A stretch of DNA of 64,000 nucleotides, taken from the NCBI GenBank assembly GCA_934141555.1, contig CAKPCK010000005.1:1-64000 (forward strand). The letters are read 5' to 3'. Both the position numbers and the translations under genes were made by a program. The notes under the pieces are model-generated. The model searched no databases. It was given only the letters and a program-made list of their open reading frames with translations, and had not been told where the DNA came from. Numbering within the stretch: the stretch's first letter is position 1; every line of letters begins with the position of its first letter. The stretch is from an uncultured Clostridia bacterium. Its GTDB lineage: Bacteria > Bacillota > Clostridia > TANB77 > CAG-508. This document shows, piece after piece, positions 49,124-58,485 of this stretch.

Positions 49124-50212
49124 TTAAAAACTTTGATCATTTTCTTTTTCGATTTCTTGATTTTTTTCTGCCTTTATTTTTTTATTTCTTTTATCAATTT
49201 TTAAATCTGCAAATCCGATTTTTTTGGTTATTTCTACCATTTCTTCTAAATGTTGTTTTGCCATTAATTCTTTTTTAGTTAATTTCTGTTCTTTTTCTTC
49301 TTCAAAGTCTAAATTAAATGGGATTGATAATTTTGCTATTATTATTGCAAAGGTTGTATCTTTTCTTATTTTATCAACAATTCTTCTTGGAGAATCTTGT
49401 ATTGCAACATTTGCATATTGTATTGCTTTTTCTTTATCATTTTTTAATATATATATTTTTGCTAATTCTAAATACGCATCTGCTCCAAGTTCCTCATCAT
49501 CAACAATTTGTAATAAATATTTTTCTGCTTCTTCTAATTCTTTATACATTATTGCTATTTCTGCTAAACTATATTTTGTATTACATATTATTGTATTTAA
49601 TTCTGCTGCTTTTTCATAATATAATTTTGCACTTGCAAAATCATTTAACATTGTGTACACAATTCCTAAATTGTAGTTTAAATCAAAACTAGTTGGATTA
49701 TATTTTAATGCTTCTACATAGTAATTAGCTGCTTCTTTATATTTTTCTTTTTCTATTAATAAATCTCCTAACGCAATTGTTGCTTCTGGATAATCTGGTT
49801 TTTTATTTAATAAATTTGTTAATGTATCTATTGCTTCATCTTTTTTATCCAAATCTGTTAATAATGTTGCAACTTTAAAATATGATTCATATTCTTGTGG
49901 ATTAATACTTATTACTTGAGCATATTCATCAACTGCTTTGCGTTGTCCACCTTCTTTTTCATATAGCATTGCAAGTAGTTTATGTCCATTATAATTTTCT
50001 GGATTTTTTGTTACTATTTCTATTAACATTTTTTTTGCTTTTTTTGTATTACCAAATATCAAAAATATTCTTACTAAATTTATATATAACATTTCTGAAA
50101 TATTTCCGTTAAGTTTTTTTATAAGCATAATTCCAATTGGTATTACTATTGATAGAAAATATACTATTAATTCCATAAAAATGTTCATCTTTTGTGTATC
50201 ATTATATACCAT
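49124..50212 (-). CDS. Membrane-anchored tetratricopeptide repeat protein
   Basis: A 362-residue protein with one N-terminal membrane segment (about residues 11-28, MELIVYFLSIVIPIGIMLI) and then about eight TPR units. Examples are YNGHKLLAMLYEKEGGQRKA, ESYFKVATLLTDLDKKDEA, PEATIALGDLLIEKEKYKEA and FDLNYNLGIVYTMLNDFASA. The C-terminal tail is Lys/Glu-rich. TPRs bind other proteins; the repeats face the cytoplasm or cell surface depending on topology. Partner unknown. It overlaps a 54-residue ORF upstream and has no clear ribosome binding site of its own, so it may be translated by coupling. Confidence 0.85.
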   Translation of the reverse strand: MVYNDTQKMNIFMELIVYFLSIVIPIGIMLIKKLNGNISEMLYINLVRIFLIFGNTKKAKKMLIEIVTKNPENYNGHKLLAMLYEKEGGQRKAVDEYAQVISINPQEYESYFKVATLLTDLDKKDEAIDTLTNLLNKKPDYPEATIALGDLLIEKEKYKEAANYYVEALKYNPTSFDLNYNLGIVYTMLNDFASAKLYYEKAAELNTIICNTKYSLAEIAIMYKELEEAEKYLLQIVDDEELGADAYLELAKIYILKNDKEKAIQYANVAIQDSPRRIVDKIRKDTTFAIIIAKLSIPFNLDFEEEKEQKLTKKELMAKQHLEEMVEITKKIGFADLKIDKRNKKIKAEKNQEIEKENDQSF

Positions 50213-50366
50213 TATAAATTTTATTGCTATTCCGAATTGCTTCTATTGCAAGAATTGGAACATATTTTGTATCATTTTCTTTAATTAGCCTATAGAAGAT
50301 ATATATAAATAAAACAAATGCTATAATTGAAAATATTAGTGTTTCTATTAACATATAAAGTTTCAT
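50202..50366 (-). CDS. Small single-span membrane protein overlapping the TPR gene
   Basis: A 54-residue ORF (MKLYMLIETLIFSIIAFVLF...) with one hydrophobic span and a short polar tail ending NSNKIYNGI. Its last codons overlap the TPR start (GGTATATAATG), consistent with coupled translation. AAAGGA abuts the first ATG at 50366; the ATG at 50354 (MLIETL) is an alternative start. No family recognised. Confidence 0.55.
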   Translation of the reverse strand: MKLYMLIETLIFSIIAFVLFIYIFYRLIKENDTKYVPILAIEAIRNSNKIYNGI

Positions 50367-50382
50367 TCCTTTCTTATTTTAC

Positions 50383-51696
50383 CTATCCCCTATAATCTCT
50401 GCTACTTGGTCCAAGAATCATAGCATCGTCATCATTACTTTTTTCCTCATCTGATCTTTGTTCATATATTGCTTTTGCTTCTGCAATAAATTTTTCATCA
50501 CATTGACCTTGTTCTCTAACTAAGTCTTGCACTGTCTTTCCCTTTATTTTTGCTAAATCTCCATAGGTAAATTCTTCACCATCTTTATAAGTTACTCCTG
50601 GAATTGTGATTGGTGTTTTTTCAGTTATTTGACTAGGCTCTATGTTTTTAGCCGCATGAGTAGCATCATGTTCAGCTGCATTTACACCATCTGATGTTCC
50701 TGCTCTTTCATAAGCTTTTCTTCTTTCTAGCGTCTCTTGTCCTTCAATTCCTTCCCCTTGTACTCTTACTGGTCTTGCAAATCTTTCTTGACATGGCATT
50801 ACATCAACAGTTTCTATATCTAATTCACCATAATTTTGTGCTTCTAATGTTATTGCAATTTCTTTTTTAGAATCATTTGTCCTTAATAATGCATATGGAA
50901 CTTTTCTCTCTAATTTTTCGCCTCTTGCATCAGCACTTATTATTGAACGATAATTAGTTCCAGCAGTTTGAACATTTTCATTTACCTTCCAAGTTTTGCT
51001 TAATTCCCCTTTTTCATTAATTTCTTCTTTTGCTTCTAATACAACAAAACTCCCAAGTGTTGCAGAATAAGCTATTGCATAATCAGAACTATTATTAAAA
51101 ACTTTTGGCATTCTCTCTTGCAAATGATTATCTTTAATTCTTCTAAATTTGCTAATCTCTATTTCTTCATCATCTTTTTTCAAATCCTCTTCAGCTTTCT
51201 TTTCTTCTTGTTCCTCATTTTTTGGTTGCTCTTCTGCTTCTTTTTCTTTATCTCTTTCTTCTTCTCTTTCATTTTCTTCATCTGCAACTGCAAGTAATCT
51301 TCCTTTTTGTTTATCATTTTCAGCTAATATTGATTTCATATCTATTTTTGAATTTTCCAAATATTCTTTTAATAATTGATCATCTCTTACATTATCTGCT
51401 AAATATACATCACCATTTTGCTTTGCCATCATTTTTTCATCTATTGTCATTTCACCTTGTTCATTTTCTTTTGCCCATCTAAAATGGTATTCCATATCAC
51501 CTTCTTTATTTCTCTCTACAGTAATAAATACATTATTAAAAGTTATTTCTTTTCCCTCTGAAGTTTTTAATACTAACTTTTCATAATATCTAGTTTGAAG
51601 CAATTTTTTTTCATGTTCAGAATCTGATTGTCTAATACTTTCAGATATATCATTTAATTTTTTTTCAAAATTTAAATCTTTCTCATCCTTTTCCAT
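50383..51696 (-). CDS. Hypothetical acidic protein with coiled-coil insertion
   Basis: A 437-residue protein. Residues 1-140 form a beta-rich domain (YEKLVLKTSEGKEITFNNVF, MEYHFRWAKENEQGE). Residues 140-185 are almost entirely Glu/Lys/Asp (REEERDKEKEAEEQ) and must form a coiled coil. The rest (KVFNNSSDYAIAYSATLGSF, KVPYALLRTNDSKKEIAIT) looks like a second beta domain and a helical tail. No signal peptide or membrane span. I recognise no family. AGGAGGAAA precedes the ATG; it is 11 bases from rimO and may share its transcript. Confidence 0.7.
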   Translation of the reverse strand: MEKDEKDLNFEKKLNDISESIRQSDSEHEKKLLQTRYYEKLVLKTSEGKEITFNNVFITVERNKEGDMEYHFRWAKENEQGEMTIDEKMMAKQNGDVYLADNVRDDQLLKEYLENSKIDMKSILAENDKQKGRLLAVADEENEREEERDKEKEAEEQPKNEEQEEKKAEEDLKKDDEEIEISKFRRIKDNHLQERMPKVFNNSSDYAIAYSATLGSFVVLEAKEEINEKGELSKTWKVNENVQTAGTNYRSIISADARGEKLERKVPYALLRTNDSKKEIAITLEAQNYGELDIETVDVMPCQERFARPVRVQGEGIEGQETLERRKAYERAGTSDGVNAAEHDATHAAKNIEPSQITEKTPITIPGVTYKDGEEFTYGDLAKIKGKTVQDLVREQGQCDEKFIAEAKAIYEQRSDEEKSNDDDAMILGPSSRDYRG

Positions 51697-51707
51697 TTAT
51701 TTTCCTC

Positions 51708-53066
51708 CTAAATAATTTTTCCTATTAAATCATAATCTCGTACTTCTATGATTTTTACATTTACAAAAGTATTTACCTTATTTTCAAAATTATTGTTTTC
51801 AACATATATAATTCCATCTTCTTCTGGAACGTCTTGTGATGTTCTTCCAATCAAGTATTTTCCATCAAATGAAATATCTTCTATTAATACTTCAACAACT
51901 TGTCCTATTTTATTTTTCAAATTTTCATTTGATACTTTTTGCTGTATTGCCATTATTTTATTATATCTTGATTTTTTAGTATTACCATGTATTTGATCTG
52001 GAAGTTTGGCTGCAGGTGTTCCTTCTTCTTTTGAATACATAAAAGTTCCTAATTTATCAAATTTTGTTTTTTCAACAAATTGTTCTAATTCTTTAAAATC
52101 ACCTTCTGTTTCCCCAGGAAATCCTACTATTAGACTTGTTCTTAATACAACATTTGGTATTTCTTTTCTTATTTTTGATATCAAATTTTCTATTTGTTCT
52201 TTATTTGTTTTTCTATTCATTCTTTTAAGTACTGCATTTGAAATATGTTGTATTGGAATATCAAAATATTTACAAATTTTTTCATTATTCTTAACTACTT
52301 CTATAAGCTCATCTGTAATGCCCTCTGGATATGAATATAAAAATCTAATCCATTTTATTCCATCAATTTCAGATATTTTTTGTAGAAGTTCTGCAAGTTT
52401 TTGAGTTCCATATATATCAACACCATATTTTGTTGTGTCTTGAGCTATAACAATTACTTCTTTTATTCCCTTAGATGCAAGCATTTTTGCCTCATCTAAT
52501 ATTTCTTCCATTTTTCTACTTATAAATTTTCCTCTAATATATGGAATTGCACAATATGTACACATATTGCTACAGCCTTCACCAATTTTTAAATAAGCAT
52601 AATTTTTACCTGTTGTTATAACCCTATCATAAAATTCGTCAAATTTAGGCATCGGTAATTGTTCAATTTCAGATACTTTTGTTACTGTTTTTGTTGTACT
52701 TTTTTCTACTTTGTTATTTTCTACTAAGTCTTGAATTTTTTGCCACATTTTACCATATTCATCTATTTTTATAAATAAATCTACTTCTGGTAATGCTTTT
52801 ACTAATTCATCATAATATCTTTGTACTAAACATCCCATAGCAATTAAATATTTACATTTTTTCTTTTTATATTCTGCCATTTCTAATATTGTATTTATTG
52901 CTTCTTCTTTTGCTGATGCTATAAATCCACATGTATTTATAACTATTATATCTGCTTTGTTTGGATCATTTTCTATTTCATAATTATTATCTTTAAAATG
53001 CCCTATTGCTATTTCAGTATCTATTAAATTTTTACTACATCCAAGTGATACAAATCCTACTTTCAC
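51708..53066 (-). CDS. rimO: Ribosomal protein S12 methylthiotransferase RimO
   Basis: Methylthiolates the conserved aspartate of ribosomal protein S12. The 452-residue radical-SAM enzyme starts MKVGFVSLGCSKNLIDTEI, then INTCGFI, and has the SAM-cluster motif CSNMCTYCAIPYIRGK near residue 168 and GFPGETEGDF. A TRAM domain (QVVEVLIEDISFDGKYLIGR) closes it. The N-terminal LGCSKN pattern is the RimO signature. Translation starts at a GTG (53066) 8 bases after an AGGA motif. It sits between RNase G and the acidic hypothetical protein. Confidence 0.95.
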   Translation of the reverse strand: MKVGFVSLGCSKNLIDTEIAIGHFKDNNYEIENDPNKADIIVINTCGFIASAKEEAINTILEMAEYKKKKCKYLIAMGCLVQRYYDELVKALPEVDLFIKIDEYGKMWQKIQDLVENNKVEKSTTKTVTKVSEIEQLPMPKFDEFYDRVITTGKNYAYLKIGEGCSNMCTYCAIPYIRGKFISRKMEEILDEAKMLASKGIKEVIVIAQDTTKYGVDIYGTQKLAELLQKISEIDGIKWIRFLYSYPEGITDELIEVVKNNEKICKYFDIPIQHISNAVLKRMNRKTNKEQIENLISKIRKEIPNVVLRTSLIVGFPGETEGDFKELEQFVEKTKFDKLGTFMYSKEEGTPAAKLPDQIHGNTKKSRYNKIMAIQQKVSNENLKNKIGQVVEVLIEDISFDGKYLIGRTSQDVPEEDGIIYVENNNFENKVNTFVNVKIIEVRDYDLIGKII

Positions 53067-53085
53067 TTTTTACATCCTTCCTATT

Positions 53086-54258
53086 TTAACTATTATGTGC
53101 ACAAATATGTTTTCTTGTTAATTCCATTAAATTTAATTTTGTAAATCCTTCTACTTGTGTTTTTGCTCTGTCTTGTTTTAATGTTTCTTTTAACAATTTT
53201 TCTATCTTTTCTTTATGCTCAGAATTTTTCATATCTATATAATCTATTATTATTATTCCACCAATATCTCTCAATCTTAATTGTTTAGCAATTTCTATTG
53301 TTGCTTCATAATTTACTTTATATACTGTTTCTTCTAATGATGTTTTTCCTGTATATTTTCCTGAATTTACATCTATTGCTACTAATGCTTCTGTTGGGTC
53401 AATTGTTATAAATCCACCACAATTTAACCATACTTTGCGTTGTTTTGTTTTTTCAATTTGTCCTTCTAATTCATATTTTTCTAATAAATCTATATTTTCT
53501 TCTACCACTAATTTGATATTTGGACTTACTATTTTTTTCAAGTTTTCTATATCTTCTTTGTCATTTGAAATAATAGAATCAATTTTTTCATTTGGCAAAT
53601 CTAATATAATTTTTTCTACTATATTAGGACTTCTATATAATAATTTTGGCTTTCCTTCACATTTTTGAAAGTTTTTATATATTTCATTCCAACTTTCAGC
53701 CAATTGTTTTATATCATTTATTATAAGATTGTCTTCTTTTTTTTCAGCTATTGTTCTTACTATTGCTCCCATTCCTTCGGGAAGATTATCTTTAACTAAT
53801 TTTATTAGTCTTTCTTTTTCTTTTGGTTCTGTTATTTTTTGTGATATTGTTACAATTGTTGTTTGTGGCAATAATATTATATATTTTCCTGTTAATTTTA
53901 TATGTGTTGATGTTCTTGCACCTTTTTTATCATTACTATCTTTTTGAACTTGTACAAGTAGTTTTTGTTTTGGCTTTATAATCTCTTTTATTTTTGGCTC
54001 AATCTTTTCTTCAATTTTTTCATCAACTTGTGGAACTATATCCCTAACATGTATGAAACTATTTTTCTCTGTCCCTATATCAATAAATGCTGCTTGCATT
54101 CCTGGAATTATGTCTTTTATTATTCCAGTATATATATTTCCTTCATTTCTTTCATGTTTATTTTCTTTATTTTCTTCATATATTTCTATCAGTTTTCCAT
54201 TTTCAACAACAGCTATTGTTTTTACTTCTTCTTTTTTACTGATAATTATTTCTATCAT
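53086..54258 (-). CDS. rng: Ribonuclease G/E family protein, short form
   Basis: An endoribonuclease that processes rRNA 5' ends and mRNA. The 390-residue protein has the S1 domain (GNIYTGIIKDIIPGMQAAFID), the 5' sensor region, the RNase H-like fold and the catalytic aspartates in VAIDVNSGKYTGK and IIIIDYIDM. It stops at ELTRKHICAHNS, just where the zinc-link CPxC segment and the small dimer domain begin in E. coli RNase G (489 residues). The next gene starts 20 bases on with its own ribosome binding site, so the short end is probably natural rather than a sequence error. Confidence 0.88.
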   Translation of the reverse strand: MIEIIISKKEEVKTIAVVENGKLIEIYEENKENKHERNEGNIYTGIIKDIIPGMQAAFIDIGTEKNSFIHVRDIVPQVDEKIEEKIEPKIKEIIKPKQKLLVQVQKDSNDKKGARTSTHIKLTGKYIILLPQTTIVTISQKITEPKEKERLIKLVKDNLPEGMGAIVRTIAEKKEDNLIINDIKQLAESWNEIYKNFQKCEGKPKLLYRSPNIVEKIILDLPNEKIDSIISNDKEDIENLKKIVSPNIKLVVEENIDLLEKYELEGQIEKTKQRKVWLNCGGFITIDPTEALVAIDVNSGKYTGKTSLEETVYKVNYEATIEIAKQLRLRDIGGIIIIDYIDMKNSEHKEKIEKLLKETLKQDRAKTQVEGFTKLNLMELTRKHICAHNS

Positions 54259-54285
54259 TTTGTTTTCTCCTCATCATCACCGTAA

Positions 54286-54843
54286 TTAATTATATTTATT
54301 CATTGCTGAATCAACACCATTTTTTAATATTTCTACTATTGCATTTTGTGCTTTCTCTGTTCCTTCATCTAGCTTTTTTTGTTCTTCTTCTGGTATTGCT
54401 CCTATTACATAATTTATTTCATCACCTTTATGTATTGGTCTACCTATTCCTACTCTTATTCTTGGAAATTCTTCTGTTCCAATCATTTGAATAATACTTT
54501 TCATTCCATTATGTCCGCCAGCACTTCCTTTTTTTCTTATTTTTATTTTACCTGGCTCTATATCCATATCGTCATATATTACTAATATTTTTTCTTTTTC
54601 TATTTTATAAAAATCTACTACTTCTTTAACGCTATTTCCACTTAAATTCATATATGTTTGTGGCTTTAATAACAAAACTTTTTCATTTTCTATTATTCCA
54701 CTTCCATATAATGCTTGAAATTTTTTTTGTTTTACATCAATATTATATTGTTGTGAAATTTTATTTACTGTATTAAATCCCATATTATGTCTTGTTTTAC
54801 TATATTCTTCTTCTGGATTTCCTAATCCTACAATTAAATACAT
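54286..54843 (-). CDS. pth: Peptidyl-tRNA hydrolase
   Basis: Releases tRNA from dropped-off peptidyl-tRNA. The 185-residue protein has the signature GLGNPEEEYSKTRHNMGFN with the catalytic histidine near residue 20, LLKPQTYMNLSG, IYDDMDIEPGKI and KGSAGGHNGMKSII. Length is standard. It is upstream of RNase G by 27 bases and probably in the same transcript; the start has AGGAAAAT before it. Confidence 0.96.
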   Translation of the reverse strand: MYLIVGLGNPEEEYSKTRHNMGFNTVNKISQQYNIDVKQKKFQALYGSGIIENEKVLLLKPQTYMNLSGNSVKEVVDFYKIEKEKILVIYDDMDIEPGKIKIRKKGSAGGHNGMKSIIQMIGTEEFPRIRVGIGRPIHKGDEINYVIGAIPEEEQKKLDEGTEKAQNAIVEILKNGVDSAMNKYN

Positions 54844-54910
54844 ATTTTCCTCTTTTCCTTACGTAGTCTATTTTACTATTTTTTTGCATTTTTTTCAAGT
54901 ATTTCAGCAC

Positions 54911-54936
54911 AAAAAGGTGACATCTGCCACCTTTTT
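54911..54936 (-). terminator. Terminator after polA
   Basis: Stem AAAAAGGTG/CACCTTTTT with an 8-base loop, directly past the polA stop, followed on the minus strand by GTGCTGAAAT. Confidence 0.8.
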
Positions 54937-54937
54937 A

Positions 54938-57628
54938 TTATTTACAGTCATACCAATTTGTAGCTTCTGAAACTTCTGCAATAAGTGGAACTCTTAATTT
55001 TATTGCATTTTCCATTTTTTCTTTTAAAATGTCTTTTACTTCATCTACTTCTTCTAATGCTGTTTCTATCATCATTTCATCATGTACTTGAAGTACTATT
55101 TTTGATTTCATATTTCTTGATTTTAGTTCTTTCATAACATTAATCATTGCTATTTTCATTATATCTGCTGCAGTTCCTTGAATCGGTGTATTCATTGCTA
55201 CTCTTTGTCCAAATTGTCTTACCATATAATTGTTTGATTTTAGTTCTGGTATATATCTTCTTCTTTTAAATTCTGTTTCAACATATCCTTTTTCTTTTGC
55301 ACTTTCTACAATATCTTCCATAAATTTCTTTATTCCTGAATACATTTCCAAATATTGGTCTATATATTGTTTTGCTTTTTTTCTTGATATATGTAACTGC
55401 TCTCCTAATCCAAAATCACTTATTCCATAAACAATTCCAAAATTTACTGCTTTTGCATTACTTCTTTGTTCTTTTGTTACTTTATCTATTGGAGTATTAA
55501 ATACTTTTGATGCTGCTTGCCTATGTATATCTTCTCCATTTATAAATGCTTGTACCATATGTTCATCATTTGAAATATGTGCTAATACTCTTAATTCAAT
55601 TTGTGAATAATCTGCATCTATATAAATATAATTTTCTGCTGGTTTGAATACTTTCCTTAATTGTTTTCCTAATTCAAATCTTGTTGGAATGTTTTGAAGA
55701 TTTGGTTCTGTTGAACTTATTCTTCCTGTTGCTGTTATTGTTTGATGGAAAAATGAATGTATTCTTTTTGTTTTTGGATTTATATATGGTTTCATTCCTT
55801 CTACATATGTTGAATTTAGTTTCATTAATTGCCTATATTCTAATATTTTTTCTATTACAGGGTGTTCTTCTACTAATTTTTCTAGTACATCTACATCTGT
55901 TGAATATCCACTCTTTGTCTTTTTTACTACTGGTAATTTTAATTTTTCAAATAATATTTCTCCAAGTTGTTTTGTTGAATTTATATTAAACTCTTCACCA
56001 CATAATTCATATATTTCTTTTGTTAATATTTCTAATCTTTCCTTTAATTGGTCACCATATTTGTTTAATTCGTCTACATCTAAATACATACCATTCCATT
56101 GCATTTCAGCTAATACTTCTACTGTTGGCATATCTATATTTTTAAATAATTCTAAACAATCTGTTTCTTTTAGTTTATTTATTGTAACTTCTGATAATTC
56201 AAATATTTCTTTTGCATATATTCCAGCTTTTATTTTTGAAGTATTATCTGTGTTTTCATCACTCATATTTTCAAATAATGATGTTTGTTTATTGCTTTCT
56301 TGTATTCCTTGTGTTTCTAATAATTCATCATTATTGATTTCTAAGTAATCTCTAACAATTATATCTATTTCATACTTGCTTGTTGGATCTAATATATATG
56401 CTGCAATTTTTGCATCATATACTATATTTTTCATTGTTATTCCAATTTGTTTTAATAAAATATAGTCTTGTGCTAAATTATATCCATATTTTTCTATTTT
56501 TTCATCTTCAAAAACTTTTTTTAACTTTTCTTCAAAATCTTGTGCTTTTGACATATAATATATATTTTTTTCATTATATATTGCAATTCCTATTATATCT
56601 TTTTTTATAATATCTTCTTCATTTGAATTGTCTTGCAAATCCAAATAATAATATAATTTTCCATCCAAATTTGGTATTTCTGTTATATCTTTAACTTCTA
56701 TTTTTACATTTTCTTTTTCTGGTTGTTCAACTATTCCAGCAGTTCTTAGTCCAAATCTGTCAATATATCTTTGAAAACGTAGTTCTTCAAAAATTTCTAA
56801 TACTTTTGCTTTATCCCATTCTTCTACTTTTAAATTTTCTAATGTATCTTCTAATGGTACATTTGTATCTATTTCTCCAAGTGTTCTTGAAAGTTCTGCC
56901 ATATCTTTATTTGCAACAATATTTTCTTTTTGTTTTCCTTTTAAATCATCTTCACCTTTTTCTATTTTTTCATATAATTCTTTTACAGAATGATATTTTT
57001 GAATTAATGCTACTGCTGTTTTTGGTCCTATTCCTGGAACTCCTGGAATATTGTCAGACGTATCTCCTTGCAATGCTTTTACTTCTATTAATTGCACAGG
57101 TTCTAATCCATATTCTTCGAGAACTTTTGCTCTATTATAATTTTCTGTTTCTGTTTTTCCTGCTTTTGTTCTTGGAATTCTTATTGTTATATTATCACTT
57201 GCTAATTGAAATGTATCTCTATCTCCTGAAAGTATTGTAACTTCTAGTCCTTGCTTTTCTCCATATTTTGCAAGTGTACCTAAAATATCATCACCTTCAT
57301 ATCCTTCTTTTTCAATAATATCTATATTCATTGCTCTTAAAACATCTTTTATTACTGGCATTTGTTCTGCTAGTTCATCTGGCATTCCATGTCTATTTGC
57401 TTTATATCCTTCAAATAGTTCTTTTCTTTTTAATTTTCCTTTTAAGTCAAATGCAACAGCTATATATTCTGGTTTTATATCATCTATTATATTAAACAAT
57501 ATTGCTAAAAATCCATATACTGCATTTGTGTATTTTCCGTCTTTGGTTGTTAGCATTTTACTTCCCATTATTCCATAAAATGCTCTATTCATTATGCTAT
57601 TTCCGTCTATTAATACTAATTTATCCAT
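54938..57628 (-). CDS. polA: DNA polymerase I
   Basis: Gap-filling and Okazaki-fragment polymerase of about 896 residues. The N-terminal 5' nuclease (LVLIDGNSIMNRAFYG, DLKGKLKRKELFEGYKANR, GDTSDNIPGVPGIGPKTA) runs to about residue 290. A 3'-5' exonuclease-like domain follows (residues 320-470), in which the usual DxE pair reads YLDLQ and the later YxxxD reads YAKEI, so proofreading is probably lost. The polymerase domain has STEPNLQNIPTR, DADYSQIELRVLAH, the O-helix RSNAKAVNFGIVYGIS and QVHDEMMIE. The start ATG at 57628 fits the AGAGGAA site. Confidence 0.96.
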   Translation of the reverse strand: MDKLVLIDGNSIMNRAFYGIMGSKMLTTKDGKYTNAVYGFLAILFNIIDDIKPEYIAVAFDLKGKLKRKELFEGYKANRHGMPDELAEQMPVIKDVLRAMNIDIIEKEGYEGDDILGTLAKYGEKQGLEVTILSGDRDTFQLASDNITIRIPRTKAGKTETENYNRAKVLEEYGLEPVQLIEVKALQGDTSDNIPGVPGIGPKTAVALIQKYHSVKELYEKIEKGEDDLKGKQKENIVANKDMAELSRTLGEIDTNVPLEDTLENLKVEEWDKAKVLEIFEELRFQRYIDRFGLRTAGIVEQPEKENVKIEVKDITEIPNLDGKLYYYLDLQDNSNEEDIIKKDIIGIAIYNEKNIYYMSKAQDFEEKLKKVFEDEKIEKYGYNLAQDYILLKQIGITMKNIVYDAKIAAYILDPTSKYEIDIIVRDYLEINNDELLETQGIQESNKQTSLFENMSDENTDNTSKIKAGIYAKEIFELSEVTINKLKETDCLELFKNIDMPTVEVLAEMQWNGMYLDVDELNKYGDQLKERLEILTKEIYELCGEEFNINSTKQLGEILFEKLKLPVVKKTKSGYSTDVDVLEKLVEEHPVIEKILEYRQLMKLNSTYVEGMKPYINPKTKRIHSFFHQTITATGRISSTEPNLQNIPTRFELGKQLRKVFKPAENYIYIDADYSQIELRVLAHISNDEHMVQAFINGEDIHRQAASKVFNTPIDKVTKEQRSNAKAVNFGIVYGISDFGLGEQLHISRKKAKQYIDQYLEMYSGIKKFMEDIVESAKEKGYVETEFKRRRYIPELKSNNYMVRQFGQRVAMNTPIQGTAADIMKIAMINVMKELKSRNMKSKIVLQVHDEMMIETALEEVDEVKDILKEKMENAIKLRVPLIAEVSEATNWYDCK

Positions 57629-57697
57629 CGGCATTTCCTCTCTTCTGTTTGATGTTTTTCTTGAACAACTATATCATATTAAATATTATTTATCAAC

Positions 57698-57736
57698 AAA
57701 AAAGAAACATGAAATTTAATTTTCATGCTTCTTTTT
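57698..57736 (-). terminator. Terminator after rpmA
   Basis: Stem AAAAAAGAAACATGAAA/TTTCATGCTTCTTTTT with one mismatch and a 7-base loop; 8 bases past the rpmA stop with a T run on the minus strand. Confidence 0.75.
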
Positions 57737-57743
57737 GTAAAAA

Positions 57744-58019
57744 TTATTCATTTACTGTTGTTTCTTCAACAGGGTAAACACTAACTTGTTTTTTGTCTTT
57801 ACCTTTTCTTTCAAATTTTACTGTTCCATCAACTAATGCAAATAGTGTATCATCACTACCTTTTCCAACATTAACTCCTGGATGTACTTTTGTTCCTCTT
57901 TGTCTTATTAGGATATTTCCTGCTAAAACAAATTGACCATCAGCTCTCTTGACACCAAGTCTCTTAGATTCACTATCTCTACCGTTCTTGATACTACCTT
58001 GACCTTTTTTATGTGCCAT
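57744..58019 (-). CDS. rpmA: 50S ribosomal protein L27
   Basis: A 91-residue L27 whose N-terminus reaches the peptidyl-transferase centre. The protein starts directly at MAHKKGQGSIKNGRDSESKR and continues GNILIRQRGTKVHPG and DDTLFALVDGTVKFERK. GAAAGGAG lies 8 bases before the ATG at 58019. Unusual for Firmicutes, it lacks the cleaved FFA/FFS-type leader and no Prp protease gene lies between rplU and rpmA. The start is therefore already mature. Confidence 0.96.
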   Translation of the reverse strand: MAHKKGQGSIKNGRDSESKRLGVKRADGQFVLAGNILIRQRGTKVHPGVNVGKGSDDTLFALVDGTVKFERKGKDKKQVSVYPVEETTVNE

Positions 58020-58122
58020 GATTTTCACTCCTTTCAGCTTTTAATCTAATCTGATTTCTCTTCCAGATTGCCTTATATGAATTTCTTCATTATATTACTA
58101 TTATTAAAATCACTATTTATAA

Positions 58123-58485
58123 CTAAGCTTCAACTTTTTCTGTTTTTTCAGCTTTTGCTGCTGTTTTCTTTGCAGCTGTTTTTATTCCTGTAATTTCAAC
58201 TTTAGTGTATGGTTGTCTATGTCCTTGTTTTGTTCTTTCATTTTTCTTAGCTTTCATTTTGAAAACTATGATTTTTTTAGCTTTTCCGTGTGCTACAACT
58301 TTTCCTTCAACCTTTACACCTTTAACATAAGGATTTCCAACTTGTACTTTTCCGTCATCAGATACTAATATTACTTTATCAAAAGTAACTTTTTTTCCTT
58401 CTGCTGTATCTAATTTTTCGAAGAATACTACATCTCCTTCTGCTACTTTGTATTGTTTTCCACAACTTTCAATTACTGCGTACAT
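58123..58485 (-). CDS. rplU: 50S ribosomal protein L21
   Basis: A 120-residue L21: MYAVIESCGKQYKVAEGDVV, then KVTFDKVILVSDDGKVQVGNPY split over residues 33-55, KMKAKKNERTKQGHRQPYTKV and a Lys/Ala-rich tail (KTAAKKTAAKAEKTEK) longer than usual. GGGAGGTGC precedes the ATG. Its 140-base upstream gap has short pairings (for example AATCCGC/GCGGATT-like arms near 58515-58575) that could be a leader, but I cannot assign it. Confidence 0.97.
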   Translation of the reverse strand: MYAVIESCGKQYKVAEGDVVFFEKLDTAEGKKVTFDKVILVSDDGKVQVGNPYVKGVKVEGKVVAHGKAKKIIVFKMKAKKNERTKQGHRQPYTKVEITGIKTAAKKTAAKAEKTEKVEA

